In this document: positions 26,236 to 35,481 of the stretch, piece after piece
Layout: every line of letters begins with the position of its first letter
How positions within the stretch are numbered: position 1 is the stretch's first letter
Assembly (NCBI GenBank): GCA_025359505.1
Contig: JANYHH010000057.1
Coordinates: 1-64,000 of the forward strand
Length of the DNA: 64,000 bases
From: Deinococcales bacterium
GTDB taxonomy: Bacteria; Deinococcota; Deinococci; Deinococcales; JAAFIG01
Reading direction: 5' to 3'
Notes under the pieces: generated by a model
What the model was told of the DNA's origin: nothing
Seen by the model: only the letters and a program-made list of their open reading frames with translations
The model's database searches: none
Made by a program: the position numbers and the translations under genes

Positions 26236-27699
26236 CTATTTTTTGCTTGCCGCGAAATTCTGATCGTCGACGTTTTTCGTCAGGTTGCTCACCGTGAACT
26301 CCGCTGGACTAAACGTGAATCCGGCGCTCGAGGGGATGATCTTCCCAGTCCAGTTCGGTGGCAGAATGCAGACGTAATACCCATCCGGCTGAGAGGGTTG
26401 GCATGAGGCATCACCACCATTCATTGATTGCCCCGAATCGAGGTACACACCGCCCAAGCCCTGCCCATTTTGGGTGACGCGCCCAGTCACTTGAACCTTG
26501 GCATTGAAACGCCGCAGCACTTCGGGCATAAACGTTTCAATGTTAAACCCAAGCGGTTGCTGCGTACTGATCGCTAGAGCCGTGCGTCTCATCATCGCCT
26601 CGAGACCCGCTGGAAGTTGAACACCTTTGCCTTTGCTGCCCCACCAGTCCATGTTCTCGTTGTAGACCCAAACGTATTCGTCGCTGGTTTGCAGTGCGTG
26701 ATAGGTGTTGTGTTCCAGCACTTGTTGACGCTGCGAATCGTTTTGCAGGTAGTACCCGAGAAAGCGCGGGGATTTCCACAAGTTCAGTAAGCCGTCCACG
26801 AAAACCGCGTGCGCGATCTTGACTTGGTTATCGTATTTAGATCGGTTCTCAACAGACACGTATTCCTTGGCGCTGCGCTTGTACTGGCGGAAATCTTCAA
26901 AACCTTGGGCGCTCGTCAGGTAGTACGAACCCTCGTGCCCATCGATCAATTGCGCTTGCGGATCAATCACATCCAGCATGCCATCAATAAAGGCGGCCAG
27001 CAGCGCCCAATCGGCTTTCTCGAGACTACCCGCTTCTTCGGCTTGGGCTTTGATGTGAGTCACCCCGAACAGGGTCATGATTTTGACGGCTGGCAGTTCG
27101 CTCTGAATTGCCTTCAGAAACGCCGCTCCGCGCTGCCGCACTTTGGCTTGGACACTGGCAAAGTTGCGCGTTGGGTACAGTTGCGCGTTGTACGACCACG
27201 GGTTCGTGCCGTAGGGTTCAGGGTCGAAGACGAAGCCTTTGAAACGCCCCGCCTTGGCGGTCTTGGCAAAATTTCTGGCGTTGGTTGCGGCGGCCGCCCA
27301 ATCGCTGTCACTGAACCAATCCCAGTTGTCTTCCCGCGCAGACCAGATGGTGATGAAGTTCTGGTCGAGGTGCTTAAATTTCGTCGCGGACAGGTCGCGC
27401 TGATCTTTGCTGAACGCGCTCTCGGGATACGCAGTCTTGTTGAAAATGGTTTTGCCCGCGTTCAAGTTGACCATCAACCCATTGAACGGGCGTTGCTCCA
27501 TAGCGGCGATGTTGGCTCGCAGGTAGTCCGGGGTGGGCGCGTCCCAGCCAAGTTCGATCAGTGATTTCTTGGCGGGTTGGCCAGAGTTGACGGCTTGCGA
27601 GGACGGTGCGGTTGGTTGAGAGGCGCTGCTATCAGAGTAGCTCGCGCAAACCAGCACGCTCAAACTGAGTGCAGCGAGGATCACGCGCTTTGAATTCAC
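26236..27699 (-). CDS. Secreted glycosidase-like (TIM-barrel type) protein with C-terminal CarboxypepD-like domain
   Basis: A 487-residue exported protein. The signal peptide covers about residues 1-27. The main domain (about 45-400) has features of glycoside-hydrolase TIM barrels: FKGFVFDPEPYG with two acidic residues at a strand end, LIDGHEGSYYL and YVWVYNENMDWWG; no GH family is assigned. The C-terminal 80 residues (VTGRVTQNGQGLGGVYLDSG) look like a carboxypeptidase-regulatory beta-sandwich. It starts GTG overlapping an upstream small frame as GTGA. Only three CTCGAG copies in 1.46 kb, fewer than its neighbours, hint at later acquisition. Confidence 0.6.
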   Translation of the reverse strand: MNSKRVILAALSLSVLVCASYSDSSASQPTAPSSQAVNSGQPAKKSLIELGWDAPTPDYLRANIAAMEQRPFNGLMVNLNAGKTIFNKTAYPESAFSKDQRDLSATKFKHLDQNFITIWSAREDNWDWFSDSDWAAAATNARNFAKTAKAGRFKGFVFDPEPYGTNPWSYNAQLYPTRNFASVQAKVRQRGAAFLKAIQSELPAVKIMTLFGVTHIKAQAEEAGSLEKADWALLAAFIDGMLDVIDPQAQLIDGHEGSYYLTSAQGFEDFRQYKRSAKEYVSVENRSKYDNQVKIAHAVFVDGLLNLWKSPRFLGYYLQNDSQRQQVLEHNTYHALQTSDEYVWVYNENMDWWGSKGKGVQLPAGLEAMMRRTALAISTQQPLGFNIETFMPEVLRRFNAKVQVTGRVTQNGQGLGGVYLDSGQSMNGGDASCQPSQPDGYYVCILPPNWTGKIIPSSAGFTFSPAEFTVSNLTKNVDDQNFAASKK

Positions 27700-27848
27700 G
27701 GTTGCACCTCAAGGGTCTGACCTAAGTTGTTAAAGCCAGTCTCGGCTTCCCAAACGTGTTGATTGGCGAGTCGAATCGCGTACTCGGGGCGGTCATGCAG
27801 GCTGGTCATCGGGTCGGGCAGCGCCAGCAGCAGCACTCTGAGCGTCAT
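27696..27848 (-). CDS. Small ORF coupled to the secreted protein gene (doubtful)
   Basis: A 50-codon frame (MTLRVLLLALPDPMTS ... NLGQTLEVQP) whose TGA overlaps the GTG of the next gene. An 8-bp hairpin (AGCACCGA 27852-27859 with TCGGTGCT 27865-27872) sits directly before its ATG. It could be a leader or the relic of an older gene. No family recognised. Confidence 0.3.
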   Translation of the reverse strand: MTLRVLLLALPDPMTSLHDRPEYAIRLANQHVWEAETGFNNLGQTLEVQP

Positions 27849-28281
27849 GCGAGCACCGAATGGCTCGGTGCTGCCAAGCAAGCCTGCGACCCACTCGAGA
27901 CTCGAGCCGTGTCAGTGAAAGCATCACCGAACTCCCATGCGTTAGCCCATGTATCCGCTGCCAAAGTCATGCACCTCACCTTTAGTCCTTTGCGGTGATC
28001 TTAGACAAGAACGTGTGAGGAGTTCGCCAAGAAGCTGAGAACCAGCCGATACGACCGAGGCGGTTGAGGAGAATCGAAATACTGACTCGACACGTCGCTT
28101 CGCGCAAACAACCTCGAGAGACGCTGAACAGAACGTGATACTTCGTCCCTTGGTCACGTTGAACAGATGGATCGAGCACCCGAAAACTCGAGAGGCTCCC
28201 CCAACCCTGCCGAACAACTTTGGTGAACCTAACCATACGCTCGAGCCGCGTTTCATCACTTGGCGCTAGACTGATCTGCAA
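27849..28281. other. Intergenic region upstream of the acyl-CoA mutase gene
   Basis: About 430 bases with no supported gene. It contains the hairpin at 27852-27872. TAGACT at 28267-28272 is a possible -10 for the plus-strand mutase gene, nine bases before its ATG. A 105-codon minus-strand frame here lacks protein character. Confidence 0.45.
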
Positions 28282-29916
28282 ATGAACTCCAAATCAACTT
28301 GGCTGACCAACGATTACGCGGAGGCACTGCAAAAATTCCCAGAGCGTAAGTTTCTCTTCTCCACGATGAGCGGGATTGACCCCGATCCGGTTTACACGCA
28401 CGATGACGTGAAGCAGCCGCTCGAGCTGCCGGGCGAGTTCCCGTACACGCGTGGTTTTCAACCGAGCGGCTACCGGGGCAAGCTCTGGACGATGCGGCAA
28501 TTCGCGGGTTTCGGCAGCGCCGAGCAGACCAATGCACGGTTCCATAAGTTGCTCGAGGCTGGCCAGACCGGCTTGTCCACCGCGTTCGATTTGCCGACAT
28601 TGATGGGTTTGGACGCTGACCACCCGTTCAGCATCGGCGAGGTCGGCAAGTGCGGCGTAGCCGTGTCATCCCTCGCGGACATGGAGCTGCTGTTCAAAGG
28701 CGTGAACTTGGAGGCGGTGACAACGAGCATGACCGTCAACTCGCCCGCCAGCGCGATCTGGGCGATGTACTTGGCGAACGCGCAGAACCAAGGCTTTGAT
28801 TTAAAGCGGCTGGGTGGGACGCTCCAAAACGACATCCTCAAAGAGTTCATCGCGCAAAAAGAATTCATCTTCCCCCCCATTGAAAGCGTCAAGCTGGTGA
28901 TCGACACCTTCGAGTGGGGCCCAAAATACGTGCCGAAATGGAATTTCATTTCCGTCAGCGGCTATCACATCCGCGAGGCGGGCAGCACAGCCGTGCAGGA
29001 ACTGGCGTTCACGCTCGCGGACGGTTTTCACTACGTGGAACAAGCGCTGAAACGCGGCTTGGACATCGACGAGTTCGCGCCGCGCATCAGCTTCTTCTGG
29101 GACGTCCACAACGACTTTTTTGAAGAAATCGCCAAGTTCCGTGCTGCGCGGCGAATTTACGCCCGTGAGATGCGCGACCGTTACGGCGCTCGTAACCCGA
29201 AATCGTGGATGCTCCGCACGCACGCGCAAACGGCTGGCGTCAGCTTGACCGCGCAGCAACCGCTGAACAACATCGCCAGAGTCGCCATTCAAGCGCTGGC
29301 TGGCGTGCTGGGCGGCACTCAAAGCCTCCATACGGACAGTTTTGACGAGGCGCTGGCGCTGCCGACCGAGGAGGCTGCGACGGTAGCACTCCGCACGCAA
29401 CAGATCATCGCGTATGAAACCGGCGTCGCGGGCGTCGTCGATCCGCTCGCAGGAAGCTATTACCTCGAGTCGCTGACCGATACCGTGGAGGCTGCGGCGA
29501 TGGCGTATATCGGGCGCATCCGCGATTTGGGGGGCGTCGTGCGGGCGATCGAAACGGGGTTCTTCGCCACTGAGATCGGCGACGCCAGTTACCGCTATCA
29601 GCGCGAGCTGGAATCCAAGCAGCGCATCATCGTCGGCGTCAACGATTTTAAAAGTGATGCGCCGCTGAACGTGCCGATCATGGTGATGGACAAGGATGTG
29701 GAGCGCGTGCAGGTGGAACGCCTCGCCCGCGTGCGCCGCGAGCGCGATCCCGTGCGGCACAACGCAGCGCTCGAGGGGCTGCGGGTCGCGGCGACGTTAG
29801 GGCACAATACGATGCCTGCGTTTCTCGAGTGCGCCCACGCGTATGCCACCTTAGGCGAGCAGATGGACGTGCTGCGCGGCGTGTACGGCGTGTACGAGGA
29901 ACCCGTGACGATTTGA
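28282..29916 (+). CDS. Acyl-CoA mutase large subunit (methylmalonyl-/isobutyryl-CoA mutase family)
   Basis: A 544-residue TIM-barrel subunit of an adenosylcobalamin-dependent acyl-CoA mutase. [26 protein letters not shown] and [19 protein letters not shown] are clear family blocks. The cobalamin-binding domain (DxHxxG) is absent and no small subunit is nearby, so the partner is encoded elsewhere. Near residue 190 it reads [11 protein letters not shown], where methylmalonyl-CoA mutases have an Arg (VRNTYIFPP) that holds the substrate carboxylate; Gln is the state known in isobutyryl-CoA mutase. The substrate may therefore not be methylmalonyl-CoA. It overlaps the macrodomain gene by TTGA. Confidence 0.85.
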   Translation: MNSKSTWLTNDYAEALQKFPERKFLFSTMSGIDPDPVYTHDDVKQPLELPGEFPYTRGFQPSGYRGKLWTMRQFAGFGSAEQTNARFHKLLEAGQTGLSTAFDLPTLMGLDADHPFSIGEVGKCGVAVSSLADMELLFKGVNLEAVTTSMTVNSPASAIWAMYLANAQNQGFDLKRLGGTLQNDILKEFIAQKEFIFPPIESVKLVIDTFEWGPKYVPKWNFISVSGYHIREAGSTAVQELAFTLADGFHYVEQALKRGLDIDEFAPRISFFWDVHNDFFEEIAKFRAARRIYAREMRDRYGARNPKSWMLRTHAQTAGVSLTAQQPLNNIARVAIQALAGVLGGTQSLHTDSFDEALALPTEEAATVALRTQQIIAYETGVAGVVDPLAGSYYLESLTDTVEAAAMAYIGRIRDLGGVVRAIETGFFATEIGDASYRYQRELESKQRIIVGVNDFKSDAPLNVPIMVMDKDVERVQVERLARVRRERDPVRHNAALEGLRVAATLGHNTMPAFLECAHAYATLGEQMDVLRGVYGVYEEPVTI

Positions 29917-30437
29917 CGATTGAAGTCTGGCGCGGCGATATCACGACGCTTGACGTGGACGCCATCGTCAACGCCGCGAACTCGAGCCTGCTTGGGGGCG
30001 GCGGTGTCGACGGTGCGATTCACCGTGCGGCGGGTGGCGAATTGATCCACGAATGTCGGTTGCTTGGAGGCTGCAAAACCGGCGAAGCGAAGATTACTCA
30101 AGGTTATAAACTGCCCGCGAAATTCATCATCCACACGGTTGGGCCCGTCTGGAACGGCGGAGTGCTGGGTGAAGACGCACTGCTCGCGTCGTGTTACCAG
30201 CGTTCGCTCGAGGTGGCTGTGCAACACCGGATTCGCTCCATCGCATTTCCAGCGATCAGCACTGGCATTTACGGATTTCCGCCTGAACGTGCTGCACGAA
30301 TCGCGGTTCAAACCGTGACCGCATTCTTAGAAAAAAACGCGTCGCTCGAGCGGGTCGTGTTGGTGGCGTTCGATGAACCGACCGAGGGATTGTACAGAGC
30401 GGTGCTCGAGAACTGCCATCTCCTCGAGCTGGAGTAA
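29913..30437 (+). CDS. Macrodomain protein (O-acetyl-ADP-ribose deacetylase type)
   Basis: A 174-residue stand-alone macrodomain that binds ADP-ribose and probably hydrolyses O-acetyl-ADP-ribose or ADP-ribosyl groups. Motifs are [26 protein letters not shown] (catalytic Asn/Asp loop) and [12 protein letters not shown] (diphosphate loop). The frame is open further upstream inside the mutase gene, but the TTG at 29913 overlapping the mutase stop (TTGA) puts the start right before the first beta strand (TIEVWRGDI). Translation is probably coupled to the mutase. Confidence 0.87.
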   Translation: MTIEVWRGDITTLDVDAIVNAANSSLLGGGGVDGAIHRAAGGELIHECRLLGGCKTGEAKITQGYKLPAKFIIHTVGPVWNGGVLGEDALLASCYQRSLEVAVQHRIRSIAFPAISTGIYGFPPERAARIAVQTVTAFLEKNASLERVVLVAFDEPTEGLYRAVLENCHLLELE

Positions 30438-30442
30438 ACGAC

Positions 30443-30835
30443 GTGTATATCAACGCCCACAACCTCTATTTCAACTTGCTGCGCGAGGCGTGGCAACCCA
30501 TGCTGCGCCAAGACGGTTTCGGTGCGTTCAACGCGCATCGGCTCGAGTGGCGCGAAGGGTACAGCTCGCGCACGATTGTGCTGGACAAGGACGCTTTCGG
30601 GGTGCGGGTCGAACTCTGGCACAGCTTTAACGGTTTGGCGGTGCGCGAGGTTCCGTTCAGTCCGCAGAGCGGCACGTACACGCATTTGCATGTCCTGACG
30701 TTATCGCCCGATCCAGCGCAGCATCGGTACTACCAGTTTTTGTACGGCGATGCGGAACCAGCGATTCGCGGCAATGTCGCTCTTTTGGTGGACGCGTACA
30801 GGCGTATTGCGCGGCCGTTTTTCCGCCTCGAGTGA
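30443..30835 (+). CDS. Hypothetical protein
   Basis: A 130-residue protein beginning GTG five bases after the macrodomain stop, so part of the same transcript. It is rich in aromatic and Arg residues (INAHNLYFNLLREAWQPML, RVELWHSFNGLAVREV, YYQFLYGD) with a predicted alpha/beta fold. No family recognised. Confidence 0.6.
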   Translation: MYINAHNLYFNLLREAWQPMLRQDGFGAFNAHRLEWREGYSSRTIVLDKDAFGVRVELWHSFNGLAVREVPFSPQSGTYTHLHVLTLSPDPAQHRYYQFLYGDAEPAIRGNVALLVDAYRRIARPFFRLE

Positions 30836-30924
30836 GTTCGCAGTGGTCTGAGACGTTTCAAGTTTTTTGCTTTCAGAACAGTGTTTCTTTGGGTTTGCAC
30901 TGAAAACTTATTGGACTGTTGAGT

Positions 30925-31221
30925 TCAGAACACCGATCTCAACAACCAGAACGCCGCCATGCCCGCGAATAACCCGATCCACAATTGCTTCGTGCGCCAT
31001 GCCAGCACGCCGCAGAGCGCAGCGGCGACAAAGCGCATGGCTCCCTCGCCGCTCGAGCCAGCGATGTTTGGGGTGACGAGCGCCGCGAAGACCGCGATCG
31101 GTACGAAGCGCATGAAGCGCAACCAGAACGGCGGCAACGGCGCGGTGATGAACAGCCCCAGCAACCGTGAGCCGAAGGTCACGATCACCATGCCCGCGAC
31201 GATCAGCCAGAAGTTGCTCAC
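30925..31221 (-). CDS. azlD: AzlD-type branched-chain amino acid transport protein
   Basis: A 98-residue membrane protein with about three helices, typical of AzlD: MSNFWLIVAGMVIVTFGSRLL, then PPFWLRFMRFVPIAVFAALV with the conserved R-x-x-P motif, and LWIGLFAGMAAFWLLRSVF. It works with AzlC to export branched-chain or related amino acids. The GTG start overlaps the azlC stop (GTGA). Confidence 0.88.
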   Translation of the reverse strand: MSNFWLIVAGMVIVTFGSRLLGLFITAPLPPFWLRFMRFVPIAVFAALVTPNIAGSSGEGAMRFVAAALCGVLAWRTKQLWIGLFAGMAAFWLLRSVF

Positions 31222-31922
31222 GCGACCTCCCGAATCGCATCCCTAAGCTTGGGGGTGGGCGGGGCTTCGGAAGCGGTCAGCCACGCTCCGAGCAGGCTAC
31301 CGACCACGCCCGTGATGAGGATTGGCAAACCGCCCGGCAATTTACTCGAGATGGCGAACGCCAGTGCGCCACTGAAAATAGCGACAATCAATTCCGCTCG
31401 AGCGCGGATGATTGGCACGAGCAAGGCCAGAAACGACAGCGGAAACACGAAGTCCACACCGAGCGCCACGGGGTCGGGCAGCAGCGATCCCGCCAGCGCC
31501 CCGATCAGCGTGAAGGCGTTCCACGAGACGTACAAGCTCAGCTCAGCGCCGAGCAAAAACGCAAATGTCTTCGCGCCACTGGCGACCATCACGCCGTAGG
31601 CTTCGTCGGTCAGAAAAAATGCGCTGACCACGCGCTGCCACGGTCTCAGTGCGACGACCCTCGCCAGACTGACGCCGTACAGTGCGTGGCGGACGTTGAG
31701 CAGAAAGGTCGTCAGCACGATCGCTGGGCCACTTGCGCCAGTGGCGAACATCTGCGCCGCGCTGAACTGACTCGCGCCCGCGAAGACCAGCAAGCTCAGC
31801 ACCTGCGTTTCCCAGACCGACAAGCCAGCAGCTCTCGAGGTCACGGCGAAGGCAACGGCGAATGGCACGATACCGAGGTACAGCGGGAACATGCGCCTGA
31901 AACCGCGCCAAAATTCGATCAC
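31218..31922 (-). CDS. azlC: AzlC-family permease
   Basis: A 234-residue membrane permease of the AzlC family. Diagnostic blocks are PLYLGIVPFAVAFAV, LLVFAGASQFSAAQM and LLNVRHALYGVSLA. It pairs with the overlapping AzlD gene as an amino-acid exporter. An AraC-type gene lies 26 bp upstream on the same strand and may regulate the pair. Confidence 0.9.
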   Translation of the reverse strand: MIEFWRGFRRMFPLYLGIVPFAVAFAVTSRAAGLSVWETQVLSLLVFAGASQFSAAQMFATGASGPAIVLTTFLLNVRHALYGVSLARVVALRPWQRVVSAFFLTDEAYGVMVASGAKTFAFLLGAELSLYVSWNAFTLIGALAGSLLPDPVALGVDFVFPLSFLALLVPIIRARAELIVAIFSGALAFAISSKLPGGLPILITGVVGSLLGAWLTASEAPPTPKLRDAIREVA

Positions 31923-31948
31923 GCTCGGCAGTCTAAATCGGCTCGAGG

Positions 31949-32776
31949 TTAACGGTCTTGAACGTTCTTGCGCTCCGCACCCCGTGCATAGACGGCGGGT
32001 GTGACGCCGTACACGCGTTTGAACTGCCGCGTTAGGTGGGACTGGTCGCTGAAACCGACCTCAACGGCGACCGCGCTGATGTCGCTACCCTCGAGCAATT
32101 TGCGGCGGGCGTGACGCAACCTGAGTTGGGTTTGCAAGGCGTGTGGCGGCAGTCCGTAACGCTGCTTGAACAGCCGCGTCAGGTGGAACGGTGACACTCC
32201 AGCAAGATCGGACAGAGTCTCGAGCGAACTGTTGAGCGCGAAGTTCACTTCGAGGTGATCGCGCACCGCGCTGACGGCTCGAGCGTCGTTTTTGGGACGC
32301 ACGGCCGTGCTGCGGACATCCGCGTGACGCGCCACCAAAGCGTGCCACATCGAGTTCAGCGCATCGTCGCGCTCGAGCTGGCTGGCGGGCTGCTCCAACA
32401 TCGCGTGGGTGTTGTGCATCAGTCTCGCCAGCGCGGCGTCTCGCACGATGACCTGTGAGAAAAACGGCGTGCCGCCCAACCCAAGGCTTCGTCCGACCGC
32501 CTCGAGCGTGCTGGCTTCAGGGTAAAACATGCGGTACGTCCAGCCGTTTAATGTTGCGGCGTGCCCAGTGTGCACCTCGCCGGGATTGACGAGCACGACC
32601 GCGCCACGTCCTGCGTGATGCGTCGCGCCTCGGTGACGAAAGGTTTCGACGCCGCGACTCACCACGCCAATCGCGTACCCGTCGTGGGTGTGCGGCGCAA
32701 AGCTGTGCGTGACGTAGGTCGCGTGCAGCAAATCCATTTCTTCCACGCGCCAGAACTTCGCCCGCTCTACGGTCAT
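31949..32776 (-). CDS. AraC family transcriptional regulator
   Basis: A 275-residue regulator. The N-terminal cupin (SFAPHTHDGYAIGVVSRGVETFRHRG, then AVVLVNPGEVHTGHA) is an AraC ligand-binding domain. The C-terminal double HTH has LSDLAGVSPFHLTRLFKQRYGLPPHAL and VAVEVGFSDQSHLTRQFKRVYGVTP. Located directly before azlCD, it probably senses an amino acid and activates export. The ATG lacks a clear ribosome site. Confidence 0.88.
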   Translation of the reverse strand: MTVERAKFWRVEEMDLLHATYVTHSFAPHTHDGYAIGVVSRGVETFRHRGATHHAGRGAVVLVNPGEVHTGHAATLNGWTYRMFYPEASTLEAVGRSLGLGGTPFFSQVIVRDAALARLMHNTHAMLEQPASQLERDDALNSMWHALVARHADVRSTAVRPKNDARAVSAVRDHLEVNFALNSSLETLSDLAGVSPFHLTRLFKQRYGLPPHALQTQLRLRHARRKLLEGSDISAVAVEVGFSDQSHLTRQFKRVYGVTPAVYARGAERKNVQDR

Positions 32777-32795
32777 TGGCGCAGTTTAACCAGCC

Positions 32796-33821
32796 TCACG
32801 CGCCTCTGTACGCCTCGAGAATCGTGGACGCGAACTCACTGGTGCTGCTACTTCCGCCTAGATCGCGGGTGCGCGGGCCGTGTTCCAACGCGGTGTCCAC
32901 GGCTCGCTCCAAACGGTCGGCGGTTGCGGCTTCCCCGATGTGGCGCAGCATCAGCACAGCCGCGAGGATCGTCGCGGTCGGATTGGCAATGCCCTGCCCA
33001 GCGATGTCGGGCGCGGAGCCGTGGACGCTTTCAAAAATCGCGTGCTCGTCGCCGATGTTGGCGCTGGCGGCGATGCCCAGCCCGCCGACCAGTCCGGCCG
33101 TGAGGTCGCTGATGATGTCGCCGAACAAATTGGTCGTGACGATCACGTCAAATTGCTCTGGGCGCGTGACGAGCTGCATCGCGCAGTTGTCGATGATGAT
33201 GTCGCGGGTGCTGACTTCTGGAAACAGCGTCGCGGCTTTTCTAGCGGTGTTGAGAAATAAACCCTGCGTCATCGGCAGCACGTTGGCTTTGTGCGCGATG
33301 TGCAGCGTCTTGCGCTGGCGACTGCTGGCCAGTTTGACGGCGTACTCGCCGATCCGCTGGGAGGCGCGGCGCGTGATGACGGTATCGGCAATCGCCATCT
33401 CGCCGTTCATGTACGTGCGCTCCTGTTCGACGTACAAACCTTCGGTGTTCTCGCGGACGATTACAAGGTTGACGCCCGCTCGAGATCCCGGCACGGGGTG
33501 ATGCACGGCCGGGCGGACGTTGGCGTACAAATCCAGCGCCCGGCGCATGTGACGAATCGCGCCTCTGAAGCCCGGAACTTTGGCGCTCGGGCTGGTGGCC
33601 GCGCCGAACAGCGTCGCTTCGGTCGCTCTGACCGCCTCGAGCGTCTCGTCGGGAATGCTGTTGCCGGTGCGCTCAAAAAGCTCCCAGCCCGCGTGCGCCT
33701 CGAGCCAGCTAAATTCTAGTTCGCCCGTCACTTGGATGCCTTCTAGGACGGTGCGGGCGGCGCGGATGACTTCGTGTCCGATACCGTCGCCTTCGATCAG
33801 GGTAATCGCGTGTTTTGCCAT
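32796..33821 (-). CDS. hicDH: Homoisocitrate dehydrogenase (isocitrate/isopropylmalate dehydrogenase family)
   Basis: A 341-residue decarboxylating beta-hydroxyacid dehydrogenase. It follows the Thermus homoisocitrate enzyme closely: [95 protein letters not shown] and [16 protein letters not shown]. The expected reaction is homoisocitrate to 2-oxoadipate with NAD, in lysine synthesis by the alpha-aminoadipate pathway, a hallmark of Deinococcus-Thermus. GGGAG precedes the ATG. No other lysine genes are in the window. Confidence 0.87.
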   Translation of the reverse strand: MAKHAITLIEGDGIGHEVIRAARTVLEGIQVTGELEFSWLEAHAGWELFERTGNSIPDETLEAVRATEATLFGAATSPSAKVPGFRGAIRHMRRALDLYANVRPAVHHPVPGSRAGVNLVIVRENTEGLYVEQERTYMNGEMAIADTVITRRASQRIGEYAVKLASSRQRKTLHIAHKANVLPMTQGLFLNTARKAATLFPEVSTRDIIIDNCAMQLVTRPEQFDVIVTTNLFGDIISDLTAGLVGGLGIAASANIGDEHAIFESVHGSAPDIAGQGIANPTATILAAVLMLRHIGEAATADRLERAVDTALEHGPRTRDLGGSSSTSEFASTILEAYRGA

Positions 33822-34014
33822 TTTTTTACTCCCAGTTCACGTCAACTCGAGGGTGTGCGTGCAGGACCCGAAATCCTCGGGCTTTTGTAAGCCGCATCTT
33901 AGCTCAAGGGAAAACCGAGCAGCGTACCTACTCGAGTGACAACATTGGGTTGACTCGAGCTTTTTGCGCTTCACAACGCGCCCCGCCCCACAGACCTCGA
34001 GCATGACGCTTGGG

Positions 34015-34020
34015 TAGAAT
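34015..34020 (+). promoter_or_regulatory. -10 box of a leaderless lipoprotein transcript
   Basis: TAGAAT seven bases before the ATG at 34028, with no ribosome-binding site between. Confidence 0.55.
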
Positions 34021-34027
34021 TGCCAGT

Positions 34028-35131
34028 ATGAAACGCTTGTTGCTGATTGCTCTGACCGCCCTCGTCGCGTGTGCGCCCAGCAACTCGCGCCCGGCTTTAG
34101 AGCCGTTCGTCGAGCGCAAACCCGATCCGATCCTCGACCAAGCCGCGCATCGCGCACCGATTGAATGGTGGTACTTGAACGGGCATTTGCAGACCAAATC
34201 CGGCGAGAAGGGAATCGCGGCAGCGATATTTCAAGTCTTGCTGCCAGACAGCACGCCGTACAACCTCGCGCAGCTTTACCCGCAGGCACTGTATTTTGGG
34301 CATTACGGCGTGGTGGACAAAGCCAGTGGCGCGTTTGCCAGCGCTGAACTCAGCAGCCTACCCCGCGCCAAAGCCGATATCGCCGTCAACGTGGCCAGCG
34401 CCTCGAGCGAGCGCATGGATGTCAAGCTCGGTGCTTGGCGCATGGCCCGCGAGGCGGATGGCACGTACACCGCGAAATTCGATCTGAAAGGCAAGAGCGT
34501 CAGTGACCTGAAATTGCGCCCGCTGCGCCCCGAAGCGATTCACGGGCCCGGCTGGAGCGGCACTTCCATCACTGGGCGGATGTACTACTACAGCGCCACG
34601 CGGCTCGAGGTGACGGGCACGTTTGAGGGCGAATCAGTCACGGGCATCGCGTGGCTCGATCACCAGTGGGGCGGCGGGGATGGCGACGGCAGCGCCAGTT
34701 TGACGCCGCGTTGGGACTGGTTTGCAATCCAGCTCGAGGACGGGCGCGACCTGATGGTCTACCGCATCCGCGACGAGCAGGGCGTAATAGCCGATCAGTT
34801 CGTCAGTATCGTGAATAAAGACGGCAGCGTCACCGAGGATCGCAAGTTCATCATGCAGCCGTGGCAGTGGTGGACATCGCCCAAATCCGGCGGGCGTTAT
34901 CCGATCAATTGGTGGATCAAACTCTCCGACGGCACGAGCCTGACCGTCAGGGCCGTCACGCCAGACCAAGAAGTTGAATCGAGGGCGACCTCGGGTTTTA
35001 ACTACTACGAGGGCGCGATTACCGTGGGCGGCAGCGCCAAGGGCGTTGGCTACGCCGAACTGACTGGCTACGCTCCAATCGGCGCGAACCCGTTCACCAA
35101 TCCGTTCGCGGCGTTCGGCAATCAAAAATAA
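34028..35131 (+). CDS. AttH/CrtC-like lipocalin-type lipoprotein (predicted secreted hydrolase)
   Basis: A 367-residue lipoprotein: MKRLLLIALTALVAC with a lipobox ending at Cys15. The body matches the AttH/CrtC (carotenoid 1,2-hydratase-like) two-lipocalin fold: APIEWWYLNGHLQ near the start, IAWLDHQWGGG in the middle, and FNYYEGAITVGG near the end. Some relatives hydrate carotenoids, and most have unknown substrates. A frame open from 34010 is ignored in favour of the ATG with its -10 at the leaderless spacing. Confidence 0.78.
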   Translation: MKRLLLIALTALVACAPSNSRPALEPFVERKPDPILDQAAHRAPIEWWYLNGHLQTKSGEKGIAAAIFQVLLPDSTPYNLAQLYPQALYFGHYGVVDKASGAFASAELSSLPRAKADIAVNVASASSERMDVKLGAWRMAREADGTYTAKFDLKGKSVSDLKLRPLRPEAIHGPGWSGTSITGRMYYYSATRLEVTGTFEGESVTGIAWLDHQWGGGDGDGSASLTPRWDWFAIQLEDGRDLMVYRIRDEQGVIADQFVSIVNKDGSVTEDRKFIMQPWQWWTSPKSGGRYPINWWIKLSDGTSLTVRAVTPDQEVESRATSGFNYYEGAITVGGSAKGVGYAELTGYAPIGANPFTNPFAAFGNQK

Positions 35132-35199
35132 GCTCGGTCGCGTTCGAGTCTTGCATCTAATTTCAACCGCGCCTCAACTGCTCGAGGCAAACTTCGCTC

Positions 35200-35454
35200 A
35201 TGATTGAAGAAGCTACCCCTGACGATATCGCGGCGCTCGAGACTGGTGATTTTGATTTGGCGGCAGAGGAGACTGGCAGCGGCGCGATGGACGAAGCCAA
35301 TCTGTCGTACATGAGCGATCCTGAGATGCAGGACGGACTCGAGGCGCGGCGGGCGGCGAATGACTCCGAATCCGAAGCGACCAATCAAGGCATGTACTTG
35401 GAAGATTTGACGCCGCAACCAGTGGAAGACGAGGACGCCGATCCGGTCGGTTAA
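35200..35454 (+). CDS. Small acidic hypothetical protein
   Basis: An 84-residue, strongly acidic protein (MIEEATPDDIAALETGDFDLA, ending DLTPQPVEDEDADPVG) without Cys or Trp, probably unstructured. No family recognised. It precedes the rRNA methyltransferase gene by 27 bases on the same strand. Confidence 0.5.
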   Translation: MIEEATPDDIAALETGDFDLAAEETGSGAMDEANLSYMSDPEMQDGLEARRAANDSESEATNQGMYLEDLTPQPVEDEDADPVG

Positions 35455-35481
35455 CGCAGCGAGGATTGATAGACTGAAGAA

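Noticed and set aside
27942-28259. 105-codon minus-strand frame
   Set aside because: No protein character, no start signals, overlaps the mutase promoter region.
28801-29760. 319-codon frame antisense to the acyl-CoA mutase
   Set aside because: Shadow of a conserved enzyme; composition rich in His/Arg/Val as expected of reverse-frame read-out.
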